Of a DNA stretch of 64,000 nucleotides, positions 1-9,198 are shown one piece after another. The notes under the pieces are model-generated. The model made no database searches. It was given only the letters and a program-made list of their open reading frames with translations, and was not told where the DNA came from. Every line of letters begins with the position of its first letter. The stretch's first letter is position 1. Source of the DNA: Pseudomonas sp. MPC6. GTDB taxonomy: Bacteria; Pseudomonadota; Gammaproteobacteria; Pseudomonadales; Pseudomonadaceae. The translations under genes were made by a program, and so were the position numbers. The DNA lies in assembly GCF_006094435.1 (NCBI RefSeq), contig NZ_CP034783.1, positions 6,537,001 through 6,601,000 of the forward strand, given 5' to 3'.

Positions 1-556
<556 letters not shown>

Positions 557-742
557 CGCGTCTCTCCCAGCGGCGGTGGTGCGCCATTCGTCTCGGTGAG
601 GCACGTACCTTTCGGCAGTGCCCTTTGAATGCGATGGTATGACCGGCGCAGACAGGCCAAATGCCTACGGACGCCACGCAAAGGTGCGTTTACGACATGG
701 CCCGAAATGGCACACTGAACACGATCTCCAATTCAGCAGAGC

Positions 743-839
743 CCCCCGTAGGAGCGGGCTTGCCAGCGAAGGCGGTGTGTCAGTTAGTACATGTGTCGAC
801 TGACACACCGCTTTCGCTGGCAAGCCAGCTCCTACAGGG
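743..839. repeat. REP inverted repeat (REPIN-like)
   Basis: Two inverted copies of the GTAGGAGC-GGCTTGCC type REP sequence (748-775 and 808-835) face each other across a short loop. It sits between the glyA promoter side and the 3' end of the traX-like gene, ending one base before that gene's stop codon. Confidence 0.85.
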
Positions 840-1556
840 TTAAGCGGCGAGCTTGCGGATGAGTAGCAGCAATAGAAAATGCAGTGGATACAAGGCATAC
901 GCCCAACGCCGCATCGGTGGCGGCTTGAAATGCCCGGCATGTCGCAACAAGACCAGCCCCAGCAATGGCGCGACCAGACAAACGGCGATGCCCAGAATGG
1001 CAGTACCATTGCCGAGCCGGGCCGAGTAATACAGCACCTCCCACTGATTGGCCGCCAGGCACACCAGCCCCGGCAACAAGCTCAAATACCAGGGCCGCCT
1101 GACCACCAGCAACATTACCCACGGCAACAACACCCCGAAAAAACCGAACATCAGTCGTTCCGGGAACAGTGCCGCCAACACCACGGCAGCGACCGCCAGC
1201 AATCGCGATTGCACGAGCGGTTGCTGCCAGCCACGCGCCACCACCAGGCCCAGTGCCAGCGTGGGCAATACATTGAAGGTGTCGGGATCAGGGATGAACA
1301 GCCGGTAGGGAATCTCACTGATGGCACTGAACAGCAGCAACCACCCCAGATAACGCCACTGGCCGTCGGTGGTGGCGCTTGGGGCGCGCGACAGATTGGC
1401 CGCCATCGCCAGACAGAACCACGGGAACGCCAGCCTGCCGGGCACATACAGGATATCGACGGAATAACCGACATATCGCAGGTGATCGAGCACCATGCTC
1501 AATAGCGCCAGCCACTTCAGCAGATCCAGTGCCCCGTCCCGTTGAGTCATGTGCAT
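840..1556 (-). CDS. TraX family membrane protein
   Basis: A 238-residue, very hydrophobic protein with about eight predicted membrane segments. The N-terminus (TQRDGALDLLKWLALLSMVLDHL) and the later EIPYRLF and YALYPLHFLLL stretches are typical of the TraX family, named after the F-plasmid pilin N-acetylase. Chromosomal members lack any pilus context and their substrate is unknown; an acyltransferase role at the inner membrane is only inferred. The start at 1556 has a close AGGG; an in-frame ATG at 1550 is an alternative. It is divergent from ltaE. Confidence 0.85.
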   Translation of the reverse strand: MHMTQRDGALDLLKWLALLSMVLDHLRYVGYSVDILYVPGRLAFPWFCLAMAANLSRAPSATTDGQWRYLGWLLLFSAISEIPYRLFIPDPDTFNVLPTLALGLVVARGWQQPLVQSRLLAVAAVVLAALFPERLMFGFFGVLLPWVMLLVVRRPWYLSLLPGLVCLAANQWEVLYYSARLGNGTAILGIAVCLVAPLLGLVLLRHAGHFKPPPMRRWAYALYPLHFLLLLLIRKLAA

Positions 1557-1679
1557 AATTGCCCTGTATTTTTCTTACAGAAAGATCCCGTGTGCTCCCC
1601 GAACGACCTTCGGTAAAGTACGCACCATCATTGACCACGAAGCTCTTCATCATAAGAGCCTCGTTCACGGAAGCCGGCC

Positions 1680-2720
1680 ATGACCGACAAGAGCCAACAA
1701 TTCGCCAGCGACAACTACTCCGGTATCTGCCCTGAAGCCTGGGCTGCCATGGAACAGGCCAACCACGGCCACCAGCGCGCGTATGGCGACGATGAATGGA
1801 CCGCCCGCGCGGCCGATCAATTTCGCAAACTGTTCGAAACCGACTGCGAAGTGTTTTTCGCCTTCAACGGCACCGCCGCCAACTCCCTGGCCCTGTCGTC
1901 GCTGTGCCAGAGTTACCACAGCGTGATCTGCTCGGAAACCGCCCACGTCGAAACCGACGAATGCGGCGCACCGGAGTTCTTTTCCAACGGTTCAAAATTG
2001 CTCGTCGCCCGTACCGAAAACGGCAAGCTGACCCCGGAATCGATCCGCGAAGTCGCCCTCAAGCGCCAGGACATCCACTACCCCAAACCGCGCGTGGTGA
2101 CCCTGACCCAGGCCACTGAAGTCGGCAGCATCTACACCCCCGAAGAAATCCGCGCCATCAGCGCCACCTGCAAAGAACTGGGCCTGAACCTGCACATGGA
2201 CGGCGCGCGCTTCTCCAATGCCTGCGCATTCCTCGGTTGCTCACCCGCCGACCTGACCTGGAAGGCCGGTGTCGACGTGTTGTGCTTTGGCGGTACGAAA
2301 AACGGCATGGCGGTCGGCGAGGCCATCCTGTTCTTCAATCACAAACTGGCCGAAGACTTCGACTACCGCTGCAAACAGGCCGGCCAGCTGGCGTCGAAAA
2401 TGCGCTTTCTCTCGGCCCCGTGGGTCGGGATCCTGGAAAACGACGCCTGGCTCAAATACGCCCGCCACGCCAACCACTGCGCCCAATTGCTGGCGGAACT
2501 GGTCAGCGACATTCCGGGCGTGGAACTGATGTTCCCGGTGCAGGCCAATGGCGTATTCCTGCAACTGTCGGAACCGGCCATTGCCGCGCTGACCGCCAAG
2601 GGCTGGCGTTTCTACACCTTCATCGGCAACGGCGGCGCCCGCTTCATGTGCTCGTGGGACACTGAAGAAGAGCGTGTGCGGGAACTGGCGGCGGATATTC
2701 GCGAAGTGATGGCCCGCTAA
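1680..2720 (+). CDS. ltaE: Low-specificity L-threonine aldolase
   Basis: A 346-residue PLP enzyme of the beta-eliminating lyase family that cleaves threonine or allo-threonine to glycine and acetaldehyde. Visible landmarks are AHVETDECGAPEFF near residue 90, the GLNLHMDGARFSNA segment near 170 and CFGGTKNGM containing the PLP lysine near 207. Length is normal for the pseudomonad enzyme. It stands alone between a divergent traX-like gene and convergent gbcB. Glycine release links it loosely to the surrounding one-carbon and glycine genes. Confidence 0.93.
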   Translation: MTDKSQQFASDNYSGICPEAWAAMEQANHGHQRAYGDDEWTARAADQFRKLFETDCEVFFAFNGTAANSLALSSLCQSYHSVICSETAHVETDECGAPEFFSNGSKLLVARTENGKLTPESIREVALKRQDIHYPKPRVVTLTQATEVGSIYTPEEIRAISATCKELGLNLHMDGARFSNACAFLGCSPADLTWKAGVDVLCFGGTKNGMAVGEAILFFNHKLAEDFDYRCKQAGQLASKMRFLSAPWVGILENDAWLKYARHANHCAQLLAELVSDIPGVELMFPVQANGVFLQLSEPAIAALTAKGWRFYTFIGNGGARFMCSWDTEEERVRELAADIREVMAR

Positions 2721-2740
2721 CCTTCGTCACGACACGCAAC

Positions 2741-2773
2741 CCTGTGTAGGAGCCGGCTTGCCGGCGAAGGCGT
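2741..2773. repeat. Single REP copy
   Basis: One unpaired GTAGGAGC-CGGCTTGCCGGCGAAGGCG-type copy lies just after ltaE. The inverted partner normally found within about 100 bases is absent. Confidence 0.7.
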
Positions 2774-2897
2774 CTTCATGGGCGCTGCAAGGCTTGAGGC
2801 TTGGCAAAACCCAAGCCCTGGTCATCCTCGCCCGCAAGCTGTGCCGGGTGGCATTCGCACTCATGAAAAACCAAAGCGAATACCAGCCGAATTTAAG

Positions 2898-2918
2898 GTT
2901 GCAGGGTTCCCCTGCAAC
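2898..2918. terminator. Candidate hairpin terminator between ltaE and gbcB
   Basis: A perfect 9-bp stem GTTGCAGGG/CCCTGCAAC with a 3-base loop lies between the convergent genes. On the minus strand it is followed by CTTAAATT rather than a clean T-run, so termination of gbcB here is plausible but not certain. Confidence 0.45.
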
Positions 2919-2947
2919 ATAGAATCTCCCACAGGTTGTGTGGTGTA

Positions 2948-4048
2948 TTAGAACTCGATCCGCACGTCGCCCTTCGGCACGCTGCAGCACGAAAGAATGA
3001 ACCCTTCCGCTTCGTCTTCTTCGGTGATCCCGCCGTTGTGGTCCATTTCGACCTCGCCACCCAGTTTCAACACCTTGCACGTCCCGCAAATCCCCATGCC
3101 GCAAGCTTTCGGAATCAACAGGCCCAACTTGGCAGCAGCGGCGTGCACGGTTTCCCCCGGTGCCACGCGAATGCTCTTGCCGGACGCGGTGAACTCCACC
3201 TGATGCAAATCCGCCACGTCGATGTCCGGTGCGTCCGCGGCGATTTCGGCCTGCTCCACCGCATCGGCGCGGGCTTCCGGTGGCGTCGCGCCGAAGGATT
3301 CTTCGTGATAACGCGACATGTCGAAACCGATCGATTCGAGCATGCGTTTCACCGCGTTCATGTACGGCGTCGGGCCGCAGCAGAACACTTCGCGCTCAAG
3401 GAAATCCGGCGCCATCAACTCGAGCATCTTCTGGTTCAGGTAACCGCGATAACCGGCCCATGGCTCACCCAGGCCATGCTTCTCGCAGATCAGGTGCAGG
3501 CTGAAGTTGTCGATCCGCGACGCCATGTGTTCCAGCTCGCGGTGATAAATGATGTCTTTGGGCGAACGGGCGCTGTGGATAAACACCATGTCGACGTTGC
3601 CGTTGGTGTCGTAGAACCAGCGCGCCATGGACATGACGGGCGTGATGCCGACGCCGCCACTGAGGTACAGCACTTTCGGCGCAGTGAAGTCCATCGCGTT
3701 GAACAGCCCGACCGGTCCGTGCACCGCCAGTTCCTGGCCTTCATGCAGGGTGTCGTGCAACCAGTTGGAGACCTTGCCGCCCGGCACGCGCTTGATGGTC
3801 ACCGAAAAGCTGTACGGCACCGACGGCGAGCTGGAAATGGTATAGGAGCGCATGATCGGCACGCCTTCTATTTCCAGCTCCAGGGTGACGAACTGCCCCG
3901 GTTTGAAGAAGAACAGGATCGGCTGGTCGGCCATGAAGCAGAAGGTGCGCACATCCCAGGTTTCCTGGATGACTTTGACGCAACGGACGATATGTCGACC
4001 ATTGGCCCAGGTCTGGGTGGTTACCGGATTCAGGAAGCTGTTGGACAT
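2948..4048 (-). CDS. gbcB: Glycine betaine monooxygenase, reductase subunit
   Basis: Passes electrons from NAD(P)H through FAD and a [2Fe-2S] cluster to the Rieske oxygenase GbcA, which removes one methyl group from glycine betaine to give dimethylglycine. The 366-residue protein shows an FAD domain (RSYTISSSP), a nucleotide-binding domain (LSGGVGITPVMSM, FCCGPTPYM) and a C-terminal plant-type ferredoxin domain with CGMGICGTC and a later cysteine in ILSCC. I chose ATG 4048 because GGAG lies six bases upstream; a GTG at 4060 overlaps that site. It is divergent from gbcA across a shared control region. Confidence 0.95.
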   Translation of the reverse strand: MSNSFLNPVTTQTWANGRHIVRCVKVIQETWDVRTFCFMADQPILFFFKPGQFVTLELEIEGVPIMRSYTISSSPSVPYSFSVTIKRVPGGKVSNWLHDTLHEGQELAVHGPVGLFNAMDFTAPKVLYLSGGVGITPVMSMARWFYDTNGNVDMVFIHSARSPKDIIYHRELEHMASRIDNFSLHLICEKHGLGEPWAGYRGYLNQKMLELMAPDFLEREVFCCGPTPYMNAVKRMLESIGFDMSRYHEESFGATPPEARADAVEQAEIAADAPDIDVADLHQVEFTASGKSIRVAPGETVHAAAAKLGLLIPKACGMGICGTCKVLKLGGEVEMDHNGGITEEDEAEGFILSCCSVPKGDVRIEF

Positions 4049-4330
4049 GCTGTTCTCCACCGCCGATGGTCGGCCTTATGTTGGCGATTCTGCGTATACC
4101 GCGAACCACCCATTTACCTATCTGCGACATTCACATACTTATCGCGACCAGCCCCCAACTACCGGGGGTTGCGCGTCGGGAACAGATTGGGCCATGTCGC
4201 CCATGGATAAGGTTCCGGGCGGCGCCGGCCCCACACTCGCCTCAACAGATAAATGCTGTTTGTGTCTTGCGTAGCAACCGTATCAGCCACTATTCGCCGG
4301 CCACACAGAATGGCCATGAGGATCAAATCG
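4049..4330. promoter_or_regulatory. gbcB-gbcA divergent control region with GCGAC direct repeats
   Basis: This 282-bp gap must hold both gbc promoters. Two copies of GCGAC, at 4124-4128 and 4144-4148, sit 20 bp apart within CTATCTGCGACA and CTTATCGCGACC, an arrangement expected for an AraC-type activator. GbdR, encoded at 24.9-26.0 kb, is the known activator of gbc genes in P. aeruginosa. Assigning the repeats to GbdR is inference. Confidence 0.5.
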
Positions 4331-5626
4331 ATGGACGTCACCGCAAAAATCAGCCTGGGCGATCCGCTGGAACCCGCACGCAAGGCCACCGCGCAAATGC
4401 TGCAGGAGCGCGAGCGCACTTTTTCGCTGCCGCAGCCGTTTTACTCTGACGAGCGGCTGTTTGATATCGACATGCAGGAAATCTTCCAGAAAGAGTGGTT
4501 GATCGCCGGCATGACCTGCGAGATCCCGGCCAAGGGCAACTACCTGACCCTGCAAATCGGCAAGAACCCGATCATCGTGATCCGCGGCGCCGAAGGTGTG
4601 GTGCATGCATTCCACAACGTCTGTCGCCACCGTGGTTCGCGGCTGTGCACCAGTGAAAAGGGCAAGGTCGCCAAGCTGGTCTGCCACTACCACCAGTGGA
4701 CATACGAGCTGGACGGTCGGCTGCTGTTCGCCGGTACCGAAATGGGCGCCGACTTCGACATGAAGCAATACGGCCTCAAACCAGTGAGCGTGAAGACCGC
4801 CGGCGGCTACATCTTCATCAGCCTGGCGGAGAACCCGCCAGCCATCGATGACTTCCTGGCGACGCTGAACCATTACATGGAACCGTACGACATGGAGAAC
4901 ACCAAGGTGGCGATTACCACCACCTTGATGGAAAAGGCCAACTGGAAGCTTGTGCTGGAGAACAACCGCGAGTGCTACCACTGCAACGCCTCGCACCCGG
5001 AACTGCTCAAAACCCTGCTGGAATGGGACGACGTCACCGACCCGCGGGCCGACCAGGCGTTCAAGGACCACGTAGCCGCCTCCGCCGCCGCCTGGGAAGC
5101 CGAGAAGATTCCTTACGCCCACGCCAGCTTCGGCTTGCGTAACCGCATCGTGCGCATGCCGCTGCTCAAGGGCACCGTGTCGATGACCCTGGACGGCAAG
5201 CAGGGCTGCGCCAAACTCATGGGTCGCATCAAGAACCCGGACCTGGGCTCGATGCGCATCCTGCATTTGCCACATTCGTGGAACCACTGCATGGGCGACC
5301 ACATCATCGTCTTCACGGTGTGGCCGATCAGCGCCCAGGAAACCATGGTCACCACCAAGTGGGTCGTGCACAAGGACGCGGTCGAAGGCGTGGACTATGA
5401 CGTGGAGCGCATGCGCCAGGTCTGGGATGCAACCAATGACCAGGACCGTCGCCTGGCGGAAGAGAACCAGCGCGGGATCAACTCCACGGCGTACCAGCCT
5501 GGGCCTTATTCCAAGACCTATGAGTTTGGTGTGGTGAATTTTGTCGACTGGTACAGCGAGCGCCTGCTGAACAACCTCGGGGCCGAGCCTGCGCCTTACC
5601 TCAAAGGCGTCCCGGTTCAGGGCTAA
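4331..5626 (+). CDS. gbcA: Glycine betaine monooxygenase, Rieske oxygenase subunit
   Basis: Catalyses oxidative demethylation of glycine betaine to dimethylglycine plus formaldehyde, with GbcB as reductase. The 431-residue protein carries a Rieske [2Fe-2S] site (C98-x-H100 and C118-x2-H121) and a catalytic domain with the mononuclear iron region ENNRECYHCNASHPE. The start at 4331 (MDVTAKISLG) is preceded by GAGGATC; the reading frame is open further upstream but without family similarity. It is the committed step of betaine catabolism in this window. Confidence 0.96.
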   Translation: MDVTAKISLGDPLEPARKATAQMLQERERTFSLPQPFYSDERLFDIDMQEIFQKEWLIAGMTCEIPAKGNYLTLQIGKNPIIVIRGAEGVVHAFHNVCRHRGSRLCTSEKGKVAKLVCHYHQWTYELDGRLLFAGTEMGADFDMKQYGLKPVSVKTAGGYIFISLAENPPAIDDFLATLNHYMEPYDMENTKVAITTTLMEKANWKLVLENNRECYHCNASHPELLKTLLEWDDVTDPRADQAFKDHVAASAAAWEAEKIPYAHASFGLRNRIVRMPLLKGTVSMTLDGKQGCAKLMGRIKNPDLGSMRILHLPHSWNHCMGDHIIVFTVWPISAQETMVTTKWVVHKDAVEGVDYDVERMRQVWDATNDQDRRLAEENQRGINSTAYQPGPYSKTYEFGVVNFVDWYSERLLNNLGAEPAPYLKGVPVQG

Positions 5627-5635
5627 CTGCAAAAA

Positions 5636-5729
5636 CATCGCGAGCAAGCTCGCTCCCACAGGGATTGAAGTCGTTCACACTATTTGTGACACCACCAATC
5701 CCCTGTGGGAGCGAGCTTGCTCGCGATAA
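5636..5729. repeat. REP inverted repeat downstream of gbcA
   Basis: Arms of the ATCGCGAGCAAGCTCGCTCC type at 5637-5662 and 5702-5728 form a long hairpin directly after gbcA. It may protect the mRNA end or help terminate; no T-run is present. Confidence 0.85.
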
Positions 5730-6013
5730 GGCCGGCACATTCACTACTTTACTTTGAAGACCACCGCACGCCCCCTCCTCCCCATAAACTCCTCGATAAC
5801 GCTCTCCTCTCCCCCACCCACCGCACCTTCACATAACCATTCAACACCCGATCCGGGTACGTTGAGGTTATCCATCGCGCGCTCTCCCTGAACCGGATGT
5901 GGATTATTGCCAGCTGTCCTTGTGCCGTGTAAGCGAACAGGTGACCGGTTTGAATCAACACATGCCTTAGAACTGTATGAAATCTGATCTATTGCGTTCA
6001 GGCCTATGCTGAT
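5730..6013. other. Non-coding or unassigned stretch
   Basis: I see no convincing gene here. A 70-codon leftward frame at 5749-5961 would need a GTG start, has no recognisable domain and ends next to the REP element, so it is not called. The stretch separates gbcA from the tandem repeat array. Confidence 0.5.
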
Positions 6014-6605
6014 CGTGGCTTACAGGGTTTGGCGAACAAGTTATCCACAACTCCACCCACAGCTAATGGGGACAAGTGTGCAATTGGTGGAAATTTTATT
6101 CACAGAATGCGAAGAAAATCCGTGACTTATCTGGATACAGGGTTCCTGGCGATAATTGGTTGTTTTTTGATCTAAAGCCTGTAAGCCACGGTTTACCTGG
6201 CCCCCAGAGGATGGCGAACACCTTATCCACAGAAGCGCCAACAGACTTTGGGGGCAACTATGGTCGATCTGTGGAAAACCACGCAAACCCGCGATAAATC
6301 GGGGTTTGCGCAGGGTATTCAAGAATAAAACGCTGATTTGGCTGTTTTTTAATCAGACACCTAAGAAGCCCGGTTTATATGGCTTGTAGCCGAAAGCAAA
6401 CATCTTATCCACAGAAGCGCCAACAGAGATTGGGGGCAAGTATTGGCTCGCCGACAAACTTATCCTCTTGAAAAAGCTCGAAAAAACCGTGGGTTAGGCT
6501 GAGTGTTTTTTGTACGACGGGCTGCAGGGCTTGGTTTACATAGGCTGGAGCCAGGGGCGAACAGGTTATCCACAGAAGCGCTAACAGAGATTGTGGGCAA
6601 GTAAA
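6014..6605. repeat. Tandem ~180-bp repeats, each with a perfect DnaA box
   Basis: Four diverged direct copies begin near 6014, 6189, 6371 and 6531. Each has a GGTTTAC-like opening, a CGAACA motif, the 9-mer TTATCCACA at 6041, 6223, 6405 and 6566, and then (except the first, divergent copy) GAAGCGCCAACAGA followed by TTGGGGGCAAGT. Three copies end in a run of six Ts near 6164, 6345 and 6506. The DnaA boxes all point the same way with spacings of 182, 182 and 161 bp. Variant boxes such as TTATTCACA at 6096 add to the array. It lies just downstream of the orphan RHS gene. Short leftward frames here only translate the repeats. Confidence 0.8.
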
Positions 6606-6622
6606 CGGCACCCCTGGGATAA

Positions 6623-7543
6623 CTATCTCAGTTGACGTATTGAACTGACAACATCCACCGGGTCAGAGGGCACTACTTGCGGGTTGACTGCGCCTGCGGA
6701 TTCCACCCGGACTTGGCTCAAAGGCACGTCTGGCATTCTGACCGGGACTCGACCAGGCGCTTGTCTGCGGACCAGGTTCCATCCGCTTGCCTCCTTGCCT
6801 GCCTCCCACAACACGCTCAATGTCGACTGTCCATTGGCGCGAGCCCTCGTGATCCATTGACCGGCGCTAGCGAAATTCTGCATGACAGCACCCGCACCGG
6901 TGGATACCTGGCTAAGAATCGTGCCCGCGTTCGATACCAGTGATCTCGAAGTGCTTGGCATCGCCTGGGCCAACGCTTCAGGTATTCCCACAGTACGAGC
7001 TGGCAGGCCTGTGGCGCCCCCCCAAAAACTGAGCGTATTACCAACCCGCGTAAGCCAAGCTGGAGTGGTGTTACTGACGATTGCCGCTGCGGCCCTATTG
7101 ACCGCTGCACCCGCGAAAATCAGGTTCAACCCGGAACCTACAACACTCCCAAGCACTGACAGCCAGGATTTACCCGATGGATCGACTCGATTAATGGGGG
7201 AGCCCGAACAATAGACATAGGGATTCAGCCCGCCACGACCAAACGGACTCAACCGGTCCGGGCTATGAAAGCGCATCAACACCGGGTTATACACACGATG
7301 GCCATTGCCCAGGTGATACCAGCCCGTTGGCCGCTCCATGAGCTGCCCACTGAAGCCAAGGCTGCTTTGCGCTGCAAGCAGGCTGCTCCGGGAACCATAG
7401 GGGGTATAGCCAAGACGATTCGGACCCGTGCGGTCGAGTTCCGCGAGAATGGTTTGTTGCAGATCAGGCGCCAGCAACAGGGTTCGCGAAAAGGCCGCCG
7501 CAGGAGAGCGGACAAGACCTCGGGTTTGACGAAGAGCGGGCAT
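6623..7543 (-). CDS. Orphan RHS repeat-associated core domain protein
   Basis: A 306-residue protein carrying only the RHS core region seen at the end of large RHS/YD proteins: LGYTPYGSR, LGFSGQLMERPTGWYHLGNGHRVYNPVLMRFHSPD, PFGRGGLNPYVYCSGSPINRVDPSG. After the core (about residues 40-115) comes a variable C-terminal part of roughly 190 residues with no domain I recognise. Pseudomonads carry many such short genes; whether the tail is a toxin is not known. ATG 7543 is preceded by AAAGGAC; the frame is open further upstream. No immunity gene is evident beside it. Confidence 0.8.
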   Translation of the reverse strand: MPALRQTRGLVRSPAAAFSRTLLLAPDLQQTILAELDRTGPNRLGYTPYGSRSSLLAAQSSLGFSGQLMERPTGWYHLGNGHRVYNPVLMRFHSPDRLSPFGRGGLNPYVYCSGSPINRVDPSGKSWLSVLGSVVGSGLNLIFAGAAVNRAAAAIVSNTTPAWLTRVGNTLSFWGGATGLPARTVGIPEALAQAMPSTSRSLVSNAGTILSQVSTGAGAVMQNFASAGQWITRARANGQSTLSVLWEAGKEASGWNLVRRQAPGRVPVRMPDVPLSQVRVESAGAVNPQVVPSDPVDVVSSIRQLR

Positions 7544-7677
7544 CGGCAGCGTCCTTTTGCTGGCGTAATGGACCCGCAGTGTTACAGCAAATTCGCGGGT
7601 GAACCGGCGATCACCCCGCTCAGGGTAAGCGGGCATGAACTGTCCAGCAACGTAACAAACCACCCGTAAAACCGACA

Positions 7678-7693
7678 CTAGCAGTTCTGCTAG
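7678..7693. promoter_or_regulatory. Palindrome upstream of the RHS gene
   Basis: CTAGCAG-TT-CTGCTAG is a perfect 7-bp inverted repeat 135 bp upstream of the RHS start codon and just beyond the 3' end of the acetyltransferase gene. It could be an operator for the RHS gene; no regulator is identified. Confidence 0.35.
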
Positions 7694-7735
7694 GATCACC
7701 CGCAAACCCGACGAAGAGGAGCCGCACCCCCCATC

Positions 7736-8302
7736 CTACGGCCGATACATCAGATAGGCCTCACCCGTCACCCGAATCAGCGGATGCGGCGTTATCTGGC
7801 AGGTATCGACGATACGAAAGCCATGTCGCTCATAAAATCGGCGGGCGCCGGTGTTCGCGGCGTAATCGATCAGGCTCAAGCCATTGAGGCCGAGCTGGTT
7901 GGCACGGTCGTAGGCATAGGCGAGAAATTGCTTGCCCAACCCCTGGTTGCGCCAGCCCTCATGCAGCGCCAGGCTGGAAATGTAGAGGGTGTCGGGGATT
8001 TCCATCGTCGCGTAGGGCGCCAGGACCGGGTCCGTGGTCGGCTCCGCCAGCGGATCGTGACGCATCACGTAGCTGTGCATCATGCCAATGACCTGGTCGT
8101 TCGACTCGGCGATAAGGCAGTTCTGCCAGGAGAAGTCCACGTCGTCGCGGGCATATCGAATGGCGCCGACATCCAGCAGTTCCTGACCGGGCTGCGCCAA
8201 TTGGCTCCAGATGTAATCCGCAGCCCCCTCTGATGTGATCTGAAACAAACGGGCTATTTCCCGCGCGTCCGCACGCACGGCCGAACGAAATTCAACTGCC
8301 AT
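7736..8302 (-). CDS. GNAT family N-acetyltransferase
   Basis: A 188-residue acetyltransferase using acetyl-CoA. The N-terminus MAVEFRSAVRADAREIARLF and the acetyl-CoA loop EGWRNQGLGKQFLAYAYDRA near residue 115 are diagnostic, followed by GARRFYERHGFRI near the end. The substrate cannot be told from sequence. GGAGTCAGGTAA precedes the ATG. It lies between the RHS gene and the dimethylglycine operon, transcribed leftward, with a 110-bp gap after etfB. Confidence 0.9.
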   Translation of the reverse strand: MAVEFRSAVRADAREIARLFQITSEGAADYIWSQLAQPGQELLDVGAIRYARDDVDFSWQNCLIAESNDQVIGMMHSYVMRHDPLAEPTTDPVLAPYATMEIPDTLYISSLALHEGWRNQGLGKQFLAYAYDRANQLGLNGLSLIDYAANTGARRFYERHGFRIVDTCQITPHPLIRVTGEAYLMYRP

Positions 8303-8412
8303 TTACCTGACTCCACAGGACATCGAACGTCCGTTTTTACACGGACGCTGCAGACGCTACAACGCGCCGAAGGGATGCTTATATATCTGGTTGTTGCTGT
8401 TGAAGCTCAACG

Positions 8413-9183
8413 CTAGCGGACCACGCCTTCTTCGATCAGCAGCTTGAGAATGGCCTCAGCCCCCGCCTCGGGACTCAGCCCTTTGAGCACCTGCCCACCA
8501 CCGCCACTGGCCTTGGCCGTGGCCGCCTTCATCCGGTCCGCGCCGCTCTTGGCCTTGATCACCTTCAAGCGCTTGGGCCGTGGCTTGGCCGGTTGCAGCG
8601 TCGCAACAGCCAGTAACTCATCATCGACCACTTCAACTTCGTCGGCCTGCAACACGCCACGCCGAGCCGGGCCGTAGGCGCTCTGCCGAGGCTTCGGCGC
8701 GGCGTTATCCACAGTGGCGAGAAACGGCAACCGCACTTTCAACCGACGACGCTGACCCCGGGGCAAGGCTTGCAGCACCAGGGCCGAACTGCCGTCGATG
8801 GATTCAACCTGGGCCAGCCCCACCACCAGCGGCCAGCCAAGACTTTCGGCCAGCAGGAACGGCAGCATGCCCGAGCCTTCGCCGGTTTCCGCCTGGCTGC
8901 CGGTCAATACGACCTGAGCGCCGGCGTCACGTAAATAGGCGGTCAATGCGGGCAACGCATCGGCGCCTGCAGGTTGCTCCAGTACATGCAGCTGTTCCAG
9001 GCCCATGCCCAGATACGCCCGCAGCGCAGGTTCGGCAACATCGCCGGCATGCAGCACTTGCAAGTTATCCCCAGCCAGTTGCAAGCCCAGTTCCACCGCC
9101 CGCGCATCCTGCTCCGCGCGACGTGGCCGGCCGGAGGTCGGGTGGGCGCCGATGGACACCAGGCTGATGATTTTCGTGCTCAT
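8413..9183 (-). CDS. etfB: Electron transfer flavoprotein beta-type subunit of dimethylglycine operon
   Basis: Likely partner of the EtfA-type protein next door, together moving electrons from demethylation of dimethylglycine to the respiratory chain. The 256-residue protein shows the ETF N-terminal fold (IISLVSIGAHPTSGRPRRAEQDARAVELGLQL), LTGSQAETGEGSGMLPFLLAESLGWPLV near residue 115 and a lysine-rich linker near 200. It is more divergent than the general fatty-acid ETF beta subunit and corresponds by position to PA5401 of P. aeruginosa. AAAGGAAAGGG precedes the start. It is the last gene of the leftward dgc operon. Confidence 0.85.
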   Translation of the reverse strand: MSTKIISLVSIGAHPTSGRPRRAEQDARAVELGLQLAGDNLQVLHAGDVAEPALRAYLGMGLEQLHVLEQPAGADALPALTAYLRDAGAQVVLTGSQAETGEGSGMLPFLLAESLGWPLVVGLAQVESIDGSSALVLQALPRGQRRRLKVRLPFLATVDNAAPKPRQSAYGPARRGVLQADEVEVVDDELLAVATLQPAKPRPKRLKVIKAKSGADRMKAATAKASGGGGQVLKGLSPEAGAEAILKLLIEEGVVR

Positions 9184-9198
9184 AACCCTTTCCTTCCC

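Noticed and set aside
5749..5961. 70-codon leftward frame after gbcA
   Set aside because: It needs a GTG start, has no recognised domain and lies between a REP element and the repeat array. It could be a relic but cannot be supported.
6014..6605. Main chromosomal origin of replication
   Set aside because: dnaA, dnaN, rpmH and gidA are absent and the flanking genes are catabolic. A secondary DnaA-binding region is the more cautious reading.
6041..6622. Leftward frames with CPQSLLALLWI-like repeats
   Set aside because: They are translations of the DnaA-box repeats and contain no protein-like features.
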